A stretch of DNA of 30,646 bases from JBLHLB01 sp047618505. GTDB lineage: Bacteria; Planctomycetota; UBA1135; GCA-002686595. Position 1 is the stretch's first letter. Every line of letters begins with the position of its first letter. The DNA is taken from assembly GCA_047618505.1 (NCBI GenBank), contig JBLHLB010000016.1, positions 1 through 30,646 of the forward strand, given 5' to 3'. The notes beneath the pieces were generated by a model, which ran no database searches, had not been told where the DNA came from, and saw nothing but the letters and a program-made list of their open reading frames with translations. The translations under genes and the position numbers were made by a program. Positions 13,783-21,435 of this stretch are shown here, in pieces.

Positions 13783-16368
13783 ATGAGGAAAGTCGCCACC
13801 GCGCTCTGCCTCTCCACTGTTTTTGTGAGCGCCTGTGCAACGCGCTCATCGAATGATGGAGAAAGCGATCCGATGCAGTCCACCGCCGACGGAGGTGCCA
13901 TTGATGCAGCCTCCGCGGACACGGATGACGGCATGTCCGAGCAAGTCTCGGACCAGTTTGGTCGCCTCGCTCTCCAGGATCAGCGCAAGCAGTTCCTGGT
14001 TGATCAGCGCATCGCCAACGCCCAGGCCCTGATGGACCAGCAGCGGCTGGACGAAGCGCAGCAGGAGCTGGCCCAAGCTTTGTCACTTGATTCCGACAAC
14101 CTCGAGGTCAAGCAACTGATGCGCACCGTTGGCGCCCTGATGGGTAACACCTACGCCAACGATTCGGAGATCTCCGACGCCCTGCAGCAGCAGTACGAGC
14201 TTCAGCTCCAGCAGCTCCGGGCCCAGGTCGAGACGAACATCCGCAACGCGAAGGTTCACTTCGCCCGCGAGGACTTCGACTCCGCCCTGACGGAGCTGTC
14301 CCTGGGTGGCGATGCCATTCGCTGGAACCCCTACAACATCTCTTGGGACGATCTCACCAGTGAGATCGAGAGCCTGGAGACGGACATCCGTGGTCGCCGC
14401 GACACAGCAATGGCCCAGGCCCAGGCCCAAGCCGAGTCTGAGACCCTGACCCTCCTGCGCGCCCAAGAGGATGCCGAAGCGGGTCGCCGCACCGGCGTCG
14501 TCAACGAGCTGATCGAAGCGGCAGTGACGTCCTTCCGCAACCGGGAGTACGGTGATGCCATCGACTATTCCGAGCGGGCCCTGCGCCTAGATCCGCGCAA
14601 CGAGCGCGCCAAGGACATCCGCGACACCTCCTTCCGCCAGGAGCGCAACTTCGTCCGCGAGGAGGCCTTGGCCGCCAAGCGCGAGCAGTACAAGCGCTGG
14701 GAAGAGGAGATCGAAATCTTGCGCGTCCCGACCACGGCCGTCTTCGAGACGCCCAGTCGCGAAGATTGGCTGGCCCTGACCGAGCTGCGCGCCCGTCGCC
14801 CCGGCCTCGACCTGGGTGCCACCACTGACCCCGGATCCGTGGAGCTTCGCCGCCGCCTGGCGGAGACCACCATCCAAAGCCTTCGCATCGAAGAAGTCGA
14901 GAGCCTCAAAGAGGTCATCGAGAGCCTGCGCATCATCACCGACCTGCCCTTCGTGGTGCACCCGGCCGCCGAGGATGCGGCCCTGGATGAAAGCGTCGTC
15001 TACAACTACTCCTTCACCAACCCCCTCTCCGTCGAGAGGATCCTGAACATCATCACCGCGGAATCCGGCGAGACCGTCACCTGGACCATCCGTCACGATG
15101 CAATCATGGTTACGACGGTGGAGAAGGCCCGCGGTGAGCTGGTCATCAAGAACCATGACGTCCAAGACCTGATCTTCGGGTTGACGGACTTCCTGGCCCC
15201 CCGCATCAACGATCTCCGTCTCCTGGACGATATCGAGGACGACGATGGTGGAGGCCTCTTCGGCAGCGTCGGCGAGCGCCCGGTCATCACCGAGCCCGAC
15301 GAGTTGACCACCCTTGTGACCGACAACGTTGAGACGGGATCCTGGGACGAAGACGGCATCCAGATCAACATCGAGGGCGGCAACATGATCGTTGTCCACA
15401 CCCCCGAGGTGCAGTTGAAGGTGAAACGGTTCCTAGAGGACCTGCGCAGGTTCAGCTCCTCCCTGGTCACCATCGAGTCCAAGTTCCTGACGATTACGGA
15501 CGCCTTCATCCAAGAGGTCGGTGTTGAGTTCCGCGGTCTTGATAACCCGGGCTCGCCCTTCACCGACTTCGACGACCTCGGTAGCGAATCCACCCTGGGC
15601 CTCGACAACAACGGTACCGGAAGCGCGGTGACCCCGCCCTCCTCCGGCTTCTTCTACGACGATGGCGAGGACGGCGACTTCAAGGGCCGCTCCGAGTTCC
15701 TCTTCGGTTCCGACCTCGGCAGCGTGCTGTCGAACATCGGTGGTCTGACGGCCCAGTGGACTTTCCTGAACGACCTTCAGGTTTCCGCTGTCCTGCACCT
15801 GGTGGAGAAGAGCCAAAACATCGAGCTCGTCAACGACCAAGTCCTCAGCGTCCACAACACGCAGCGGGCCTATGTCAGCGCCATCAACCAGCAGGCCTAC
15901 GTCCAGGACTTCGACGTTGAGGTCGCCCAGTTCCAGGCCGTTGCCGACCCGGTCATCAACGTTCTGAACGAAGGCATCGTCCTCGACGTTCGCCCGACGA
16001 TCAACCACAACCGTCGCTACATCACCCTCGAGGTGCAGCCGACCGTGGCCCGCGTCGTCAATCTGACGGACTTCACCACGACACTCGCTGGTCAAACGGC
16101 CGGCGTCACCTTCCAGCTCCCGGAGCTCGAAGTGCAAAGTGTCTTCACCACCGTGATCGTCCCCGACGGCGGCTCGATCCTGATGGGTGGCCTGACGCGC
16201 ATCCGCAACTCGGAACGCCGGGCGGAAGTACCGTGGCTTGCCAACATCCCGCTCTTCGGCTTCTTCTTCAAAGAGGAAGGCTTCAGCGACGAGAAGGAGA
16301 GCCTCATGATCATGATCCGCGCTTGGATTACGGATGTGAAAGAAGAGCTAGCGGCCTTGGAACGCTAG
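13783..16368 (+). CDS. TPR-secretin fusion lipoprotein, second paralogue
   Basis: Second predicted outer-membrane secretin, 861 residues from ATG 13783. The start is chosen because the product then opens with a lipoprotein signal ending VSAC (C18), a good lipobox. TPR-like pairs lie near 77-110, 155-180 and 245-275, with a Gln/Ala-rich, probably coiled-coil stretch at 136-225. An N0/STN-like domain is at about 360-450 and a second N-domain at about 455-590. The secretin domain is at about 655-850 with the signature VPDGGSILMGG (793-803), then VPWLANIPLFGFFF. It shares layout and many motifs with the secretin at 2771 (YVQDFDVEVAQ here, YLQDFDVEIAQ there), so they are paralogues, clearly diverged. 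It may form a mixed ring with that protein or a separate channel. Triple stem-loops begin at its stop codon. Confidence 0.9.
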   Translation: MRKVATALCLSTVFVSACATRSSNDGESDPMQSTADGGAIDAASADTDDGMSEQVSDQFGRLALQDQRKQFLVDQRIANAQALMDQQRLDEAQQELAQALSLDSDNLEVKQLMRTVGALMGNTYANDSEISDALQQQYELQLQQLRAQVETNIRNAKVHFAREDFDSALTELSLGGDAIRWNPYNISWDDLTSEIESLETDIRGRRDTAMAQAQAQAESETLTLLRAQEDAEAGRRTGVVNELIEAAVTSFRNREYGDAIDYSERALRLDPRNERAKDIRDTSFRQERNFVREEALAAKREQYKRWEEEIEILRVPTTAVFETPSREDWLALTELRARRPGLDLGATTDPGSVELRRRLAETTIQSLRIEEVESLKEVIESLRIITDLPFVVHPAAEDAALDESVVYNYSFTNPLSVERILNIITAESGETVTWTIRHDAIMVTTVEKARGELVIKNHDVQDLIFGLTDFLAPRINDLRLLDDIEDDDGGGLFGSVGERPVITEPDELTTLVTDNVETGSWDEDGIQINIEGGNMIVVHTPEVQLKVKRFLEDLRRFSSSLVTIESKFLTITDAFIQEVGVEFRGLDNPGSPFTDFDDLGSESTLGLDNNGTGSAVTPPSSGFFYDDGEDGDFKGRSEFLFGSDLGSVLSNIGGLTAQWTFLNDLQVSAVLHLVEKSQNIELVNDQVLSVHNTQRAYVSAINQQAYVQDFDVEVAQFQAVADPVINVLNEGIVLDVRPTINHNRRYITLEVQPTVARVVNLTDFTTTLAGQTAGVTFQLPELEVQSVFTTVIVPDGGSILMGGLTRIRNSERRAEVPWLANIPLFGFFFKEEGFSDEKESLMIMIRAWITDVKEELAALER

Positions 16369-16401
16369 AGCTTTGCTCTAGCGCGGCGGCTTGGGCCGCC
16401 G
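16363..16401 (+). other. Two stem-loops at the stop codon of the second secretin gene
   Basis: CGCTAGAGC-TTT-GCTCTAGCG (16363-16383) is a perfect 9-bp hairpin that includes the TAG stop. CGGCGGC-TTGG-GCCGCCG (16384-16401) follows at once. Together with the next stem-loop they form a row of three. Confidence 0.65.
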
Positions 16402-16402
16402 A

Positions 16403-16448
16403 AGCAGCCGGGGAGAGATCGCTTTGCGATCTCTCCCCGGCTGCTTTT
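16403..16448 (+). terminator. Rho-independent terminator of the second secretin gene
   Basis: A perfect 20-bp stem (16403-16422 with 16426-16445), loop TTT, ending in TTTT at 16445-16448. It is the best terminator in the window. Confidence 0.85.
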
Positions 16449-16462
16449 CCAAGGCCGATGTT

Positions 16463-16489
16463 TTTGGCACGGCCGCTGACGCGGCCGTG
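16463..16489 (+). other. TTTGGCAC / TGAC-loop hairpin, copy 2
   Basis: TTTGGCAC (16463-16470) runs into a perfect 9-bp stem, 16468-16476 with 16481-16489, loop TGAC. It matches the element at 5606-5630 after the first secretin gene in flank, loop and position. Confidence 0.55.
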
Positions 16490-16539
16490 GCGGGGAAGAC
16501 CAGGACTTTGGATTAAGGTGGAGTGGATTGAGGTGGCTT

Positions 16540-16619
16540 GGACTAGGTGGACTAGGTGGACTAGGGGGGGTAAGGGGAGGGGCGGGGTGGGATGTGGGGT
16601 GGTTGGGGTTGGGATTGGG
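16540..16619 (+). repeat. 9-bp tandem repeats and G-quadruplex motif
   Basis: Three copies of GGACTAGGT begin at 16540, 16549 and 16558, with degenerate related units before them from 16508. G-tracts follow to 16619; bases 16589-16619 satisfy the usual G3+ with 1-7 base loops rule for a quadruplex on the plus strand. The HAD gene starts 44 bases downstream. Confidence 0.75.
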
Positions 16620-16662
16620 TATGCTGGGGGGACAGTTCGGGAGGACGGGGATAGGTAACTCG

Positions 16663-17403
16663 ATGACTCAATTGCGCGCGGTTCTGTTTGATCTGGATGA
16701 CACGCTGTTTTCGACGACGGCCTTCGCAAAGAAGGCGCGATTGAACGCGGTGCGCGGGATGATTCGTGCGGGATTGGATTTGCCGGAAGAGGAGGTTTTG
16801 CGGGAGTTGTCCGAGGTGATCTCGGAGTTCACTTCGAACTACGATCGGCACTTGGATCAGCTGTTACGCAGGCTGCGCCCGAAGGCTCTGCAGAGGGTCA
16901 ATCCTGCGGTGCTCGTGGCCTCGGGGGTTGCTGCCTACCACGACACGAAGTTTCGTGAGCTGGCCCCCTTCGAGGATGTGAAGCCTTTTCTTGAGGACCT
17001 GCGGAAGGCGGGCATGCGCCGGGGAATCATTACCCACGGGCGGACGACAAAGCAGGCGGAGAAGTTGATCCGGTTGGGTCTGCTTCCCCACCTCGACGCG
17101 GATGCGATCTTCATCTCGGAGCAGATCGGGATTTCGAAGCCGAACCCCAAGCTCTACGCCACTGCCCTGCGGGACCTGGGCTTGGATCCCTTGGAAGCCA
17201 TGTATGTCGGCGACAACCCCGCCCACGACATCGCGCCCCCCCACTCCCTCGGCATGGTTACGGTCTGGGCCAAGCGCTCCGCCCGCAGGCTCTTGACCGA
17301 CAAAGATGTTCAACCGGATCACATCATCGCCGACTTCAGCGAGTTGCGAACGATCCTACGGGAACGCTACGGGGTAGCGATCCCCGTGAGCTTGTCCGTC
17401 TAG
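16663..17403 (+). CDS. HAD-superfamily phosphatase, subfamily IA
   Basis: A 246-residue magnesium-dependent phosphatase of the haloacid dehalogenase fold, cytosolic. Motif I is FDLDDTLF (nucleophile D10, acid/base D12), motif II IITHGR (T124), motif III ISKPNPKLY (K159) and motif IV VGDNPAHD (D184, D189). The helical cap spans about residues 15-100. Overall it resembles the TIGR02253 group, whose archaeal members act on small phosphate esters such as glyceraldehyde 3-phosphate in vitro; the true substrate here is unknown. The frame is open back to 16528, but that extension is Gly/Leu repeats read from G-rich DNA; ATG 16663 with AGG 8 bases upstream starts directly at the domain. Codons use more G-ending and TTG triplets than neighbouring genes. 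It is the last plus-strand gene before the converging transporter operons. Confidence 0.9.
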   Translation: MTQLRAVLFDLDDTLFSTTAFAKKARLNAVRGMIRAGLDLPEEEVLRELSEVISEFTSNYDRHLDQLLRRLRPKALQRVNPAVLVASGVAAYHDTKFRELAPFEDVKPFLEDLRKAGMRRGIITHGRTTKQAEKLIRLGLLPHLDADAIFISEQIGISKPNPKLYATALRDLGLDPLEAMYVGDNPAHDIAPPHSLGMVTVWAKRSARRLLTDKDVQPDHIIADFSELRTILRERYGVAIPVSLSV

Positions 17404-17439
17404 GTAACAAACAAGACGACGTACCCAAGAACGGGCACC

Positions 17440-17583
17440 ATGAAGAAGAAAAAGAGCGCTCTTCTCACCGGCATCGGCATCGGCATCTGGGCTTCGGGAA
17501 TGCCCGTGGGCGCCAACGTGGTTGATCTGTTTTCCATTGCAGCACCTTCCTGGCATCCGCAGTGCGGCTTGCGGTTGACTTAG
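17440..17583 (+). CDS. Possible small exported peptide, 47 residues
   Basis: ATG 17440 to TAG 17583 encodes a short peptide starting MKKKKSALLTGIGIGIWASG, then MPVGA: four lysines followed by a hydrophobic stretch, the pattern of a signal peptide or a single membrane anchor. The remainder is short with one Cys near the end. There is no good Shine-Dalgarno and no recognised family. It lies 36 bases after the HAD gene on the same strand. It could be a real small protein, the 5' remnant of a larger gene, or chance. Confidence 0.3.
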   Translation: MKKKKSALLTGIGIGIWASGMPVGANVVDLFSIAAPSWHPQCGLRLT

Positions 17584-18063
17584 TGATCGGACTCGTGAGC
17601 CTGTCTAGTCTGTACAGGGCGGATCACCCCTCGACTGCTCAGTAAGTTACTGGTCTTTCCGTTCGTTGGATGAGTCCATGATCTCCGCCATCTAACCAGC
17701 CACTGCAAACCGACTCCCCCTTCGTCTCGGCTGTTGGGCGAAGGGTCCCTTGGTAGACGAATCATCGACGGCAGGCACCATCCGTCGGAATTGAACGACC
17801 ACGTGGGGCTGAATGAATAGGCTCCATGCAGCGACCTCACACTGCAGCGACCTCACACTGCAACGGGGAAGCACTTCACCGGGCCCGCCGATCCCCGAAG
17901 TTCAAGACCTTCAAGTGGGTGACACTAGTGCGCGGATCGCTGATCGCGAGGCAACCCCAGGCGCGTTGACTTTCTCGGCCAAGGACGTCCTCCTTGACCA
18001 TGAGACACTCGGCAACGGCTTGCGCAGGAGTGCCCCCCATGGCGGCGGCTGATCGACGTTCAA
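17584..18063. other. Intergenic region between converging transcripts
   Basis: No gene is supported in these 480 bases; short frames on both strands match nothing I know. A 16-bp unit (TGCAGCGACCTCACAC) is repeated in tandem at 17827-17858. A palindrome AGGACGTCCT occurs near 17985. No clear terminator was found for either the HAD gene or oppF. The base composition is less extreme than in the flanking genes, so a decayed gene is possible. Confidence 0.45.
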
Positions 18064-19035
18064 CTACACCGCGTAGCAAGCAATCTCATGACCGTCCCCG
18101 CGTTGCTCCAGCGGCGGCATGGCCACGTGGCAGCGATCTTCGACGTGGGCGCAACGGCCGGCGAAGGGGCAGCCGGGGGGCGGGTCGTAGGGGCTTGGGA
18201 CGTCGCCCTCAAGGACCGCCAAGGGTCGGCGCTCGTTCGGGTCGTTGATCGGGTTGGCTCCCAACAGGGCGCGCGTGTAGGGGTGCTTGGCCTGGTTGTG
18301 GAGGTCCTCGCAGGAAAGCTGCTCCACCACGTGGCCGAGGTACATCACGACGACGCGGTCGCAGAAGTGCTCGATCACCTTAAGGTCGTGGCTGATGAAG
18401 AGCAGCGTCAGGCCGAACTCGTCCTTGAGGTCCATCATCAGATTCAGCACCTGGGCTTGGACCGAGACGTCGAGGGCGGAAACGGGTTCGTCGGCAACGA
18501 TGAACTCGGGTTTGACCGCCAGGACGCGGGCGATGCCGATGCGCTGGCGCTGGCCGCCGGAGAACTCATGGGGGAACTTGTCCGCGGAGTCCGGGCGCAG
18601 GCCGACCTTGACGATCAACTCGGTGATGTAGTCGTCCACCTGGGCTGCGGGCACGACCTTGTGGAAGCGCACGACTTCGCGCAGGAGCGCGCGCACGGTC
18701 AGGCGCGGGTTCAGGGATGAGTAGGGATCCTGGAAGATGATCTGCGCGCGACGGCGAAAGGGCATCAGCTCCCTGTGACTCCGGCCGGTGATTTCCTGGC
18801 CGTCAAAGACCACCTTACCGCCGGTCGGCTCATAGAGGCGCACGAGGCACTTGCCCAGGGTCGACTTGCCGCAGCCCGACTCCCCTACGACGCCCAGGGT
18901 CTCGCCCTTTTGGATCGTCAGGCTGACATCGCTGACGGCGTGCACTCGACTGACCACGCGGTTGAGAAATCCGCCGCGCACGGGGAAGTGCATCTGCAGG
19001 TCGGTGACTTCAAGCAAAGGCTCAAGCAAAGACAT
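18064..19035 (-). CDS. oppF: Oligopeptide ABC transporter ATP-binding protein OppF
   Basis: One of the two ATPases that power peptide import; cytoplasmic face of the membrane. The 323 residues have Walker A GESGCGKST (51-59), Q-loop IFQDPYSSLNP, signature FSGGQRQR, Walker B FIVADEP and switch His in FISHDL. The Opp/Dpp-type C-terminal extension follows (HPYTRALLGANP), with cysteines in PPGCPFAGRC and EDRC plus one near the end (CYAV). These match the [4Fe-4S]-binding cysteines described for some Dpp/Opp ATPases. Start ATG 19035, two bases after the oppD stop; the longer frame to 19209 only overlaps oppD. The NPR form of the Q-loop and the YSSLNP motif favour OppF over OppD. It is last in the operon. 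Confidence 0.93.
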   Translation of the reverse strand: MSLLEPLLEVTDLQMHFPVRGGFLNRVVSRVHAVSDVSLTIQKGETLGVVGESGCGKSTLGKCLVRLYEPTGGKVVFDGQEITGRSHRELMPFRRRAQIIFQDPYSSLNPRLTVRALLREVVRFHKVVPAAQVDDYITELIVKVGLRPDSADKFPHEFSGGQRQRIGIARVLAVKPEFIVADEPVSALDVSVQAQVLNLMMDLKDEFGLTLLFISHDLKVIEHFCDRVVVMYLGHVVEQLSCEDLHNQAKHPYTRALLGANPINDPNERRPLAVLEGDVPSPYDPPPGCPFAGRCAHVEDRCHVAMPPLEQRGDGHEIACYAV

Positions 19036-19037
19036 CG

Positions 19038-20090
19038 TTAGGAATCCTCTCCGGAGGCGGGCGTCGCGGGCCCAGCTGTGGTGGTGGTGGCGGCGACACC
19101 AAGGGGCAGGTGGCAACGGTGACGGCGGCCGTCTGTCGTCGATTCCAGGGCGGGCTCTTCGCGCACGCAACGGTCTTCGGCAATCGAACAGCGATCGGCG
19201 AAGCGGCAACCGGCGGGCATGTCAAAGAGACTCGGGACGATGCCAGGGATGGTCGCCAGGCGCTTGCCGCGTTCGCGTGTACCTGCCTTCGGAATCGAAT
19301 CGAGCAGGGCGCGTGTATAGGGATGGCGCGGGTTGTGGAACAGCTCGCCCACCTCCGCCTCTTCGATGGCGCGCCCGGCGTACATGACCAGGACGCGATC
19401 GCAGACCTGGGCCACGACTCCGAGGTCGTGGGTGATCAAGACGATGGCGGTGTCGAGCTTGTCCTTGAGGTTGCCCATCAGACGCAGGATCTGCGCTTGG
19501 ATCGTCACGTCCAGGGCCGTGGTCGGCTCGTCGGCGATGAGCACGTCGGGCTCACAGGCCAGTGCCATGGCGATCATCACGCGCTGGCGCATACCACCGG
19601 AAAGCTGGTGCGGGTATTCGCGCACGCGCTTCTCGGGGTTCGGGATCTCGACGACCTCTAGCATCTCAATCGTGCGGTCCAAGCGCCCGGCCTTGTCGAG
19701 GTCGGTGTGATACTTGAGCACTTCCTCCAGCTGCCAACCGACCGTGAAGACCGGATTCAGGGAGGTCATTGGCTCCTGGAAGATCATGGCCACCTTGTCG
19801 CCACGCATACGGCGCATTTGCTTCTCGTCGGCGTGGATCAGATCCACCCCGTCGAGCATGGCACGACTCTGATCACCGTAGATCGTCAGATGTTCGGGCA
19901 GGAGCCGCATGATCGACTTGCTGGTCACGGTCTTGCCGCAACCGGACTCCCCCACGATGCCGAGGGTTTCACCCGCGTGCACATCGAAGGAGACATCGTC
20001 GATGGCCGTGGCGATACCGCGGTCCGTGCGGAATGAAGTCGTCAGGTGGCGAACCTGCAGGACAGTCTTCTTTTGTTCGGAGTTCGACAT
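19038..20090 (-). CDS. oppD: Oligopeptide ABC transporter ATP-binding protein OppD
   Basis: Second ATPase of the peptide importer, 350 residues. Walker A is GESGCGKT (47-54), Q-loop IFQEPMTSLNP, signature LSGGMRQR, Walker B LIADEPTTALD and switch His LITHDLG. The C-terminal oligopeptide-transporter region (HPYTRALLDSIP) has cysteines in PAGCRFADRC, EDRC and RHRC, again a likely [4Fe-4S] set. The C-terminal tail is Thr/Ala-rich and shortly precedes oppF. ATG 20090 is one base after the oppC stop, so the longer frame to 20186 is not needed. Pairs with OppF as a heterodimer under the OppB/OppC channel. Confidence 0.94.
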   Translation of the reverse strand: MSNSEQKKTVLQVRHLTTSFRTDRGIATAIDDVSFDVHAGETLGIVGESGCGKTVTSKSIMRLLPEHLTIYGDQSRAMLDGVDLIHADEKQMRRMRGDKVAMIFQEPMTSLNPVFTVGWQLEEVLKYHTDLDKAGRLDRTIEMLEVVEIPNPEKRVREYPHQLSGGMRQRVMIAMALACEPDVLIADEPTTALDVTIQAQILRLMGNLKDKLDTAIVLITHDLGVVAQVCDRVLVMYAGRAIEEAEVGELFHNPRHPYTRALLDSIPKAGTRERGKRLATIPGIVPSLFDMPAGCRFADRCSIAEDRCVREEPALESTTDGRRHRCHLPLGVAATTTTAGPATPASGEDS

Positions 20091-20091
20091 A

Positions 20092-21435
20092 TCAGCCCAC
20101 GTGCTTGGGGTCGAAGGCATCCTGCAGCGCATCACTGACCAGGTTGAAGGCCAGGACGAGAACGAACATGAAGACGGTGGCGACACCCACTTCCCAGAAG
20201 TAGAAGCTGGTCACTCCGTCGCGTCCGAAGTTGATCATGATGCCCCAACTCGACTGGCCCTTCACGCCCAGGCCGAGGAAGGAGAGGATCACTTCACTCT
20301 TGATCGCGCCGATGAACAGCAGCGAGAAGTTAATGAAGAGCAAGTGCGACGTGTTCGGAATCACGTGGCGCACCAGGATGTAGAAGCGCGAGAAGCCGAC
20401 GGCGGTGGCGGCCTGCACGTACTCCAACTCCTTGATCTTCAACACTTCGCCGCGCACAACGCGGCAGGTTCCGATCCAAAAAACGGAGCAGAAGGCCACG
20501 TAGACTGGGATAAGCGCCTTGCCTGGACTCTCTGGGTCGTCAAACCTCGATCCAGTAAAGGCGTAGGCGACAACCGTCAGCAGGACCAGGTAGGGAATCG
20601 ACGAGAGGGTTGAGACAAGCCACATGATAATGGCGTCCGCCCAGCCCCCGAAGAACCCGGCGGCAGCACCGAGCAGACTGCCGACGAAGACCGACACGAT
20701 CGCCGTGACGAGCCCGATCAAGAAGGCGATTTTGATGCTGTAGACCGCCTGGGCCATGATGGACGAACCCTTGGAGTCACTCCCAAGACAGGTGCGCCAT
20801 TTGTACTTCAACCCGGCAAAGCCCGGCGGGATTGGCTGCAACGCCTCGAACTTGCCAAGGGCCACACCCAGGGCGGCTCGACTCTCGCCGTCTAGGCGTG
20901 CGAGATCCACTTCGAACTCGGCCTTCGTAGTACGCATGGCATCGTCCATGCCACCCTCACGCTTGGCGGCAATCAGCCCGATGGCAACGATCTCATCCGC
21001 GGTTTCCTCACGCAGGACCCAGGTCGTGCGCAGGGCATCCCAGGCTTCCTGCGCCTCAACTGCCAGGGCGAGGACTTCCTGTACCGGCAAGTCGACCAGG
21101 GTGCGTTCCGCCAGGTCGAGCTCTTCGGCGGCAATCCGCCGTAGCTCCTCCTGGGAGGTCAAGAGGTGGGCGCGTTCGACCAACACCGGCTCGAAGTGGT
21201 CACGCCACCACCAACGGGCAAAACCGAAGTGCTTCTCCATCGTAGGCTCCTCGAGGAAGCCCGGATAGCGATTCGGCATCACCCTCTCCTTGGTGTCATT
21301 CACCGAGACCAGCCCAAAGAGGCCCACCCCGACGGCGATCAAGAAGTAACCAAAGATCACAACCGAGCCGGCAACGGCCATGCGATCGCGACGAAACTTG
21401 CGCATTCCGCGCGACTGAAAGAAGCGACGGAGCAT
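20092..21435 (-). CDS. oppC: Oligopeptide ABC transporter permease OppC with periplasmic insertion
   Basis: Channel-forming inner-membrane subunit, 447 residues against roughly 300 for usual OppC. TM1 is at about 20-43. Residues 45-215 are an insertion rich in Glu, Ala and Leu helices (RIAAEELDLAERTL), lying on the outer side by topology. The permease core follows from 216, with the EAA loop (EYVQAATAVGFSRFY, then RHVIPN) that contacts the ATPases. The region after the insertion reads CLGSDSKGSSI where most OppC proteins have GTDxxGRD, so that motif is altered. Its ATG overlaps the oppB stop (TAATG), indicating translational coupling. Family is certain; the role of the insertion is unknown. 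Confidence 0.92.
   Translation of the reverse strand: MLRRFFQSRGMRKFRRDRMAVAGSVVIFGYFLIAVGVGLFGLVSVNDTKERVMPNRYPGFLEEPTMEKHFGFARWWWRDHFEPVLVERAHLLTSQEELRRIAAEELDLAERTLVDLPVQEVLALAVEAQEAWDALRTTWVLREETADEIVAIGLIAAKREGGMDDAMRTTKAEFEVDLARLDGESRAALGVALGKFEALQPIPPGFAGLKYKWRTCLGSDSKGSSIMAQAVYSIKIAFLIGLVTAIVSVFVGSLLGAAAGFFGGWADAIIMWLVSTLSSIPYLVLLTVVAYAFTGSRFDDPESPGKALIPVYVAFCSVFWIGTCRVVRGEVLKIKELEYVQAATAVGFSRFYILVRHVIPNTSHLLFINFSLLFIGAIKSEVILSFLGLGVKGQSSWGIMINFGRDGVTSFYFWEVGVATVFMFVLVLAFNLVSDALQDAFDPKHVG

Noticed and set aside
2771..16368. Complete type II secretion system
   Set aside because: No GspE, GspF, GspC, GspL/M, pilin or prepilin peptidase gene is present; only the secretin component is recognisable.
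16528..16662. Gly/Leu-repeat extension of the HAD protein
   Set aside because: It is read from G-rich tandem DNA; the HAD domain starts directly at ATG 16663.
17580..17874. Remnant of a transposase or integrase on the minus strand
   Set aside because: The short frames look protein-like in places but contain no motif I can name and no terminal inverted repeats.
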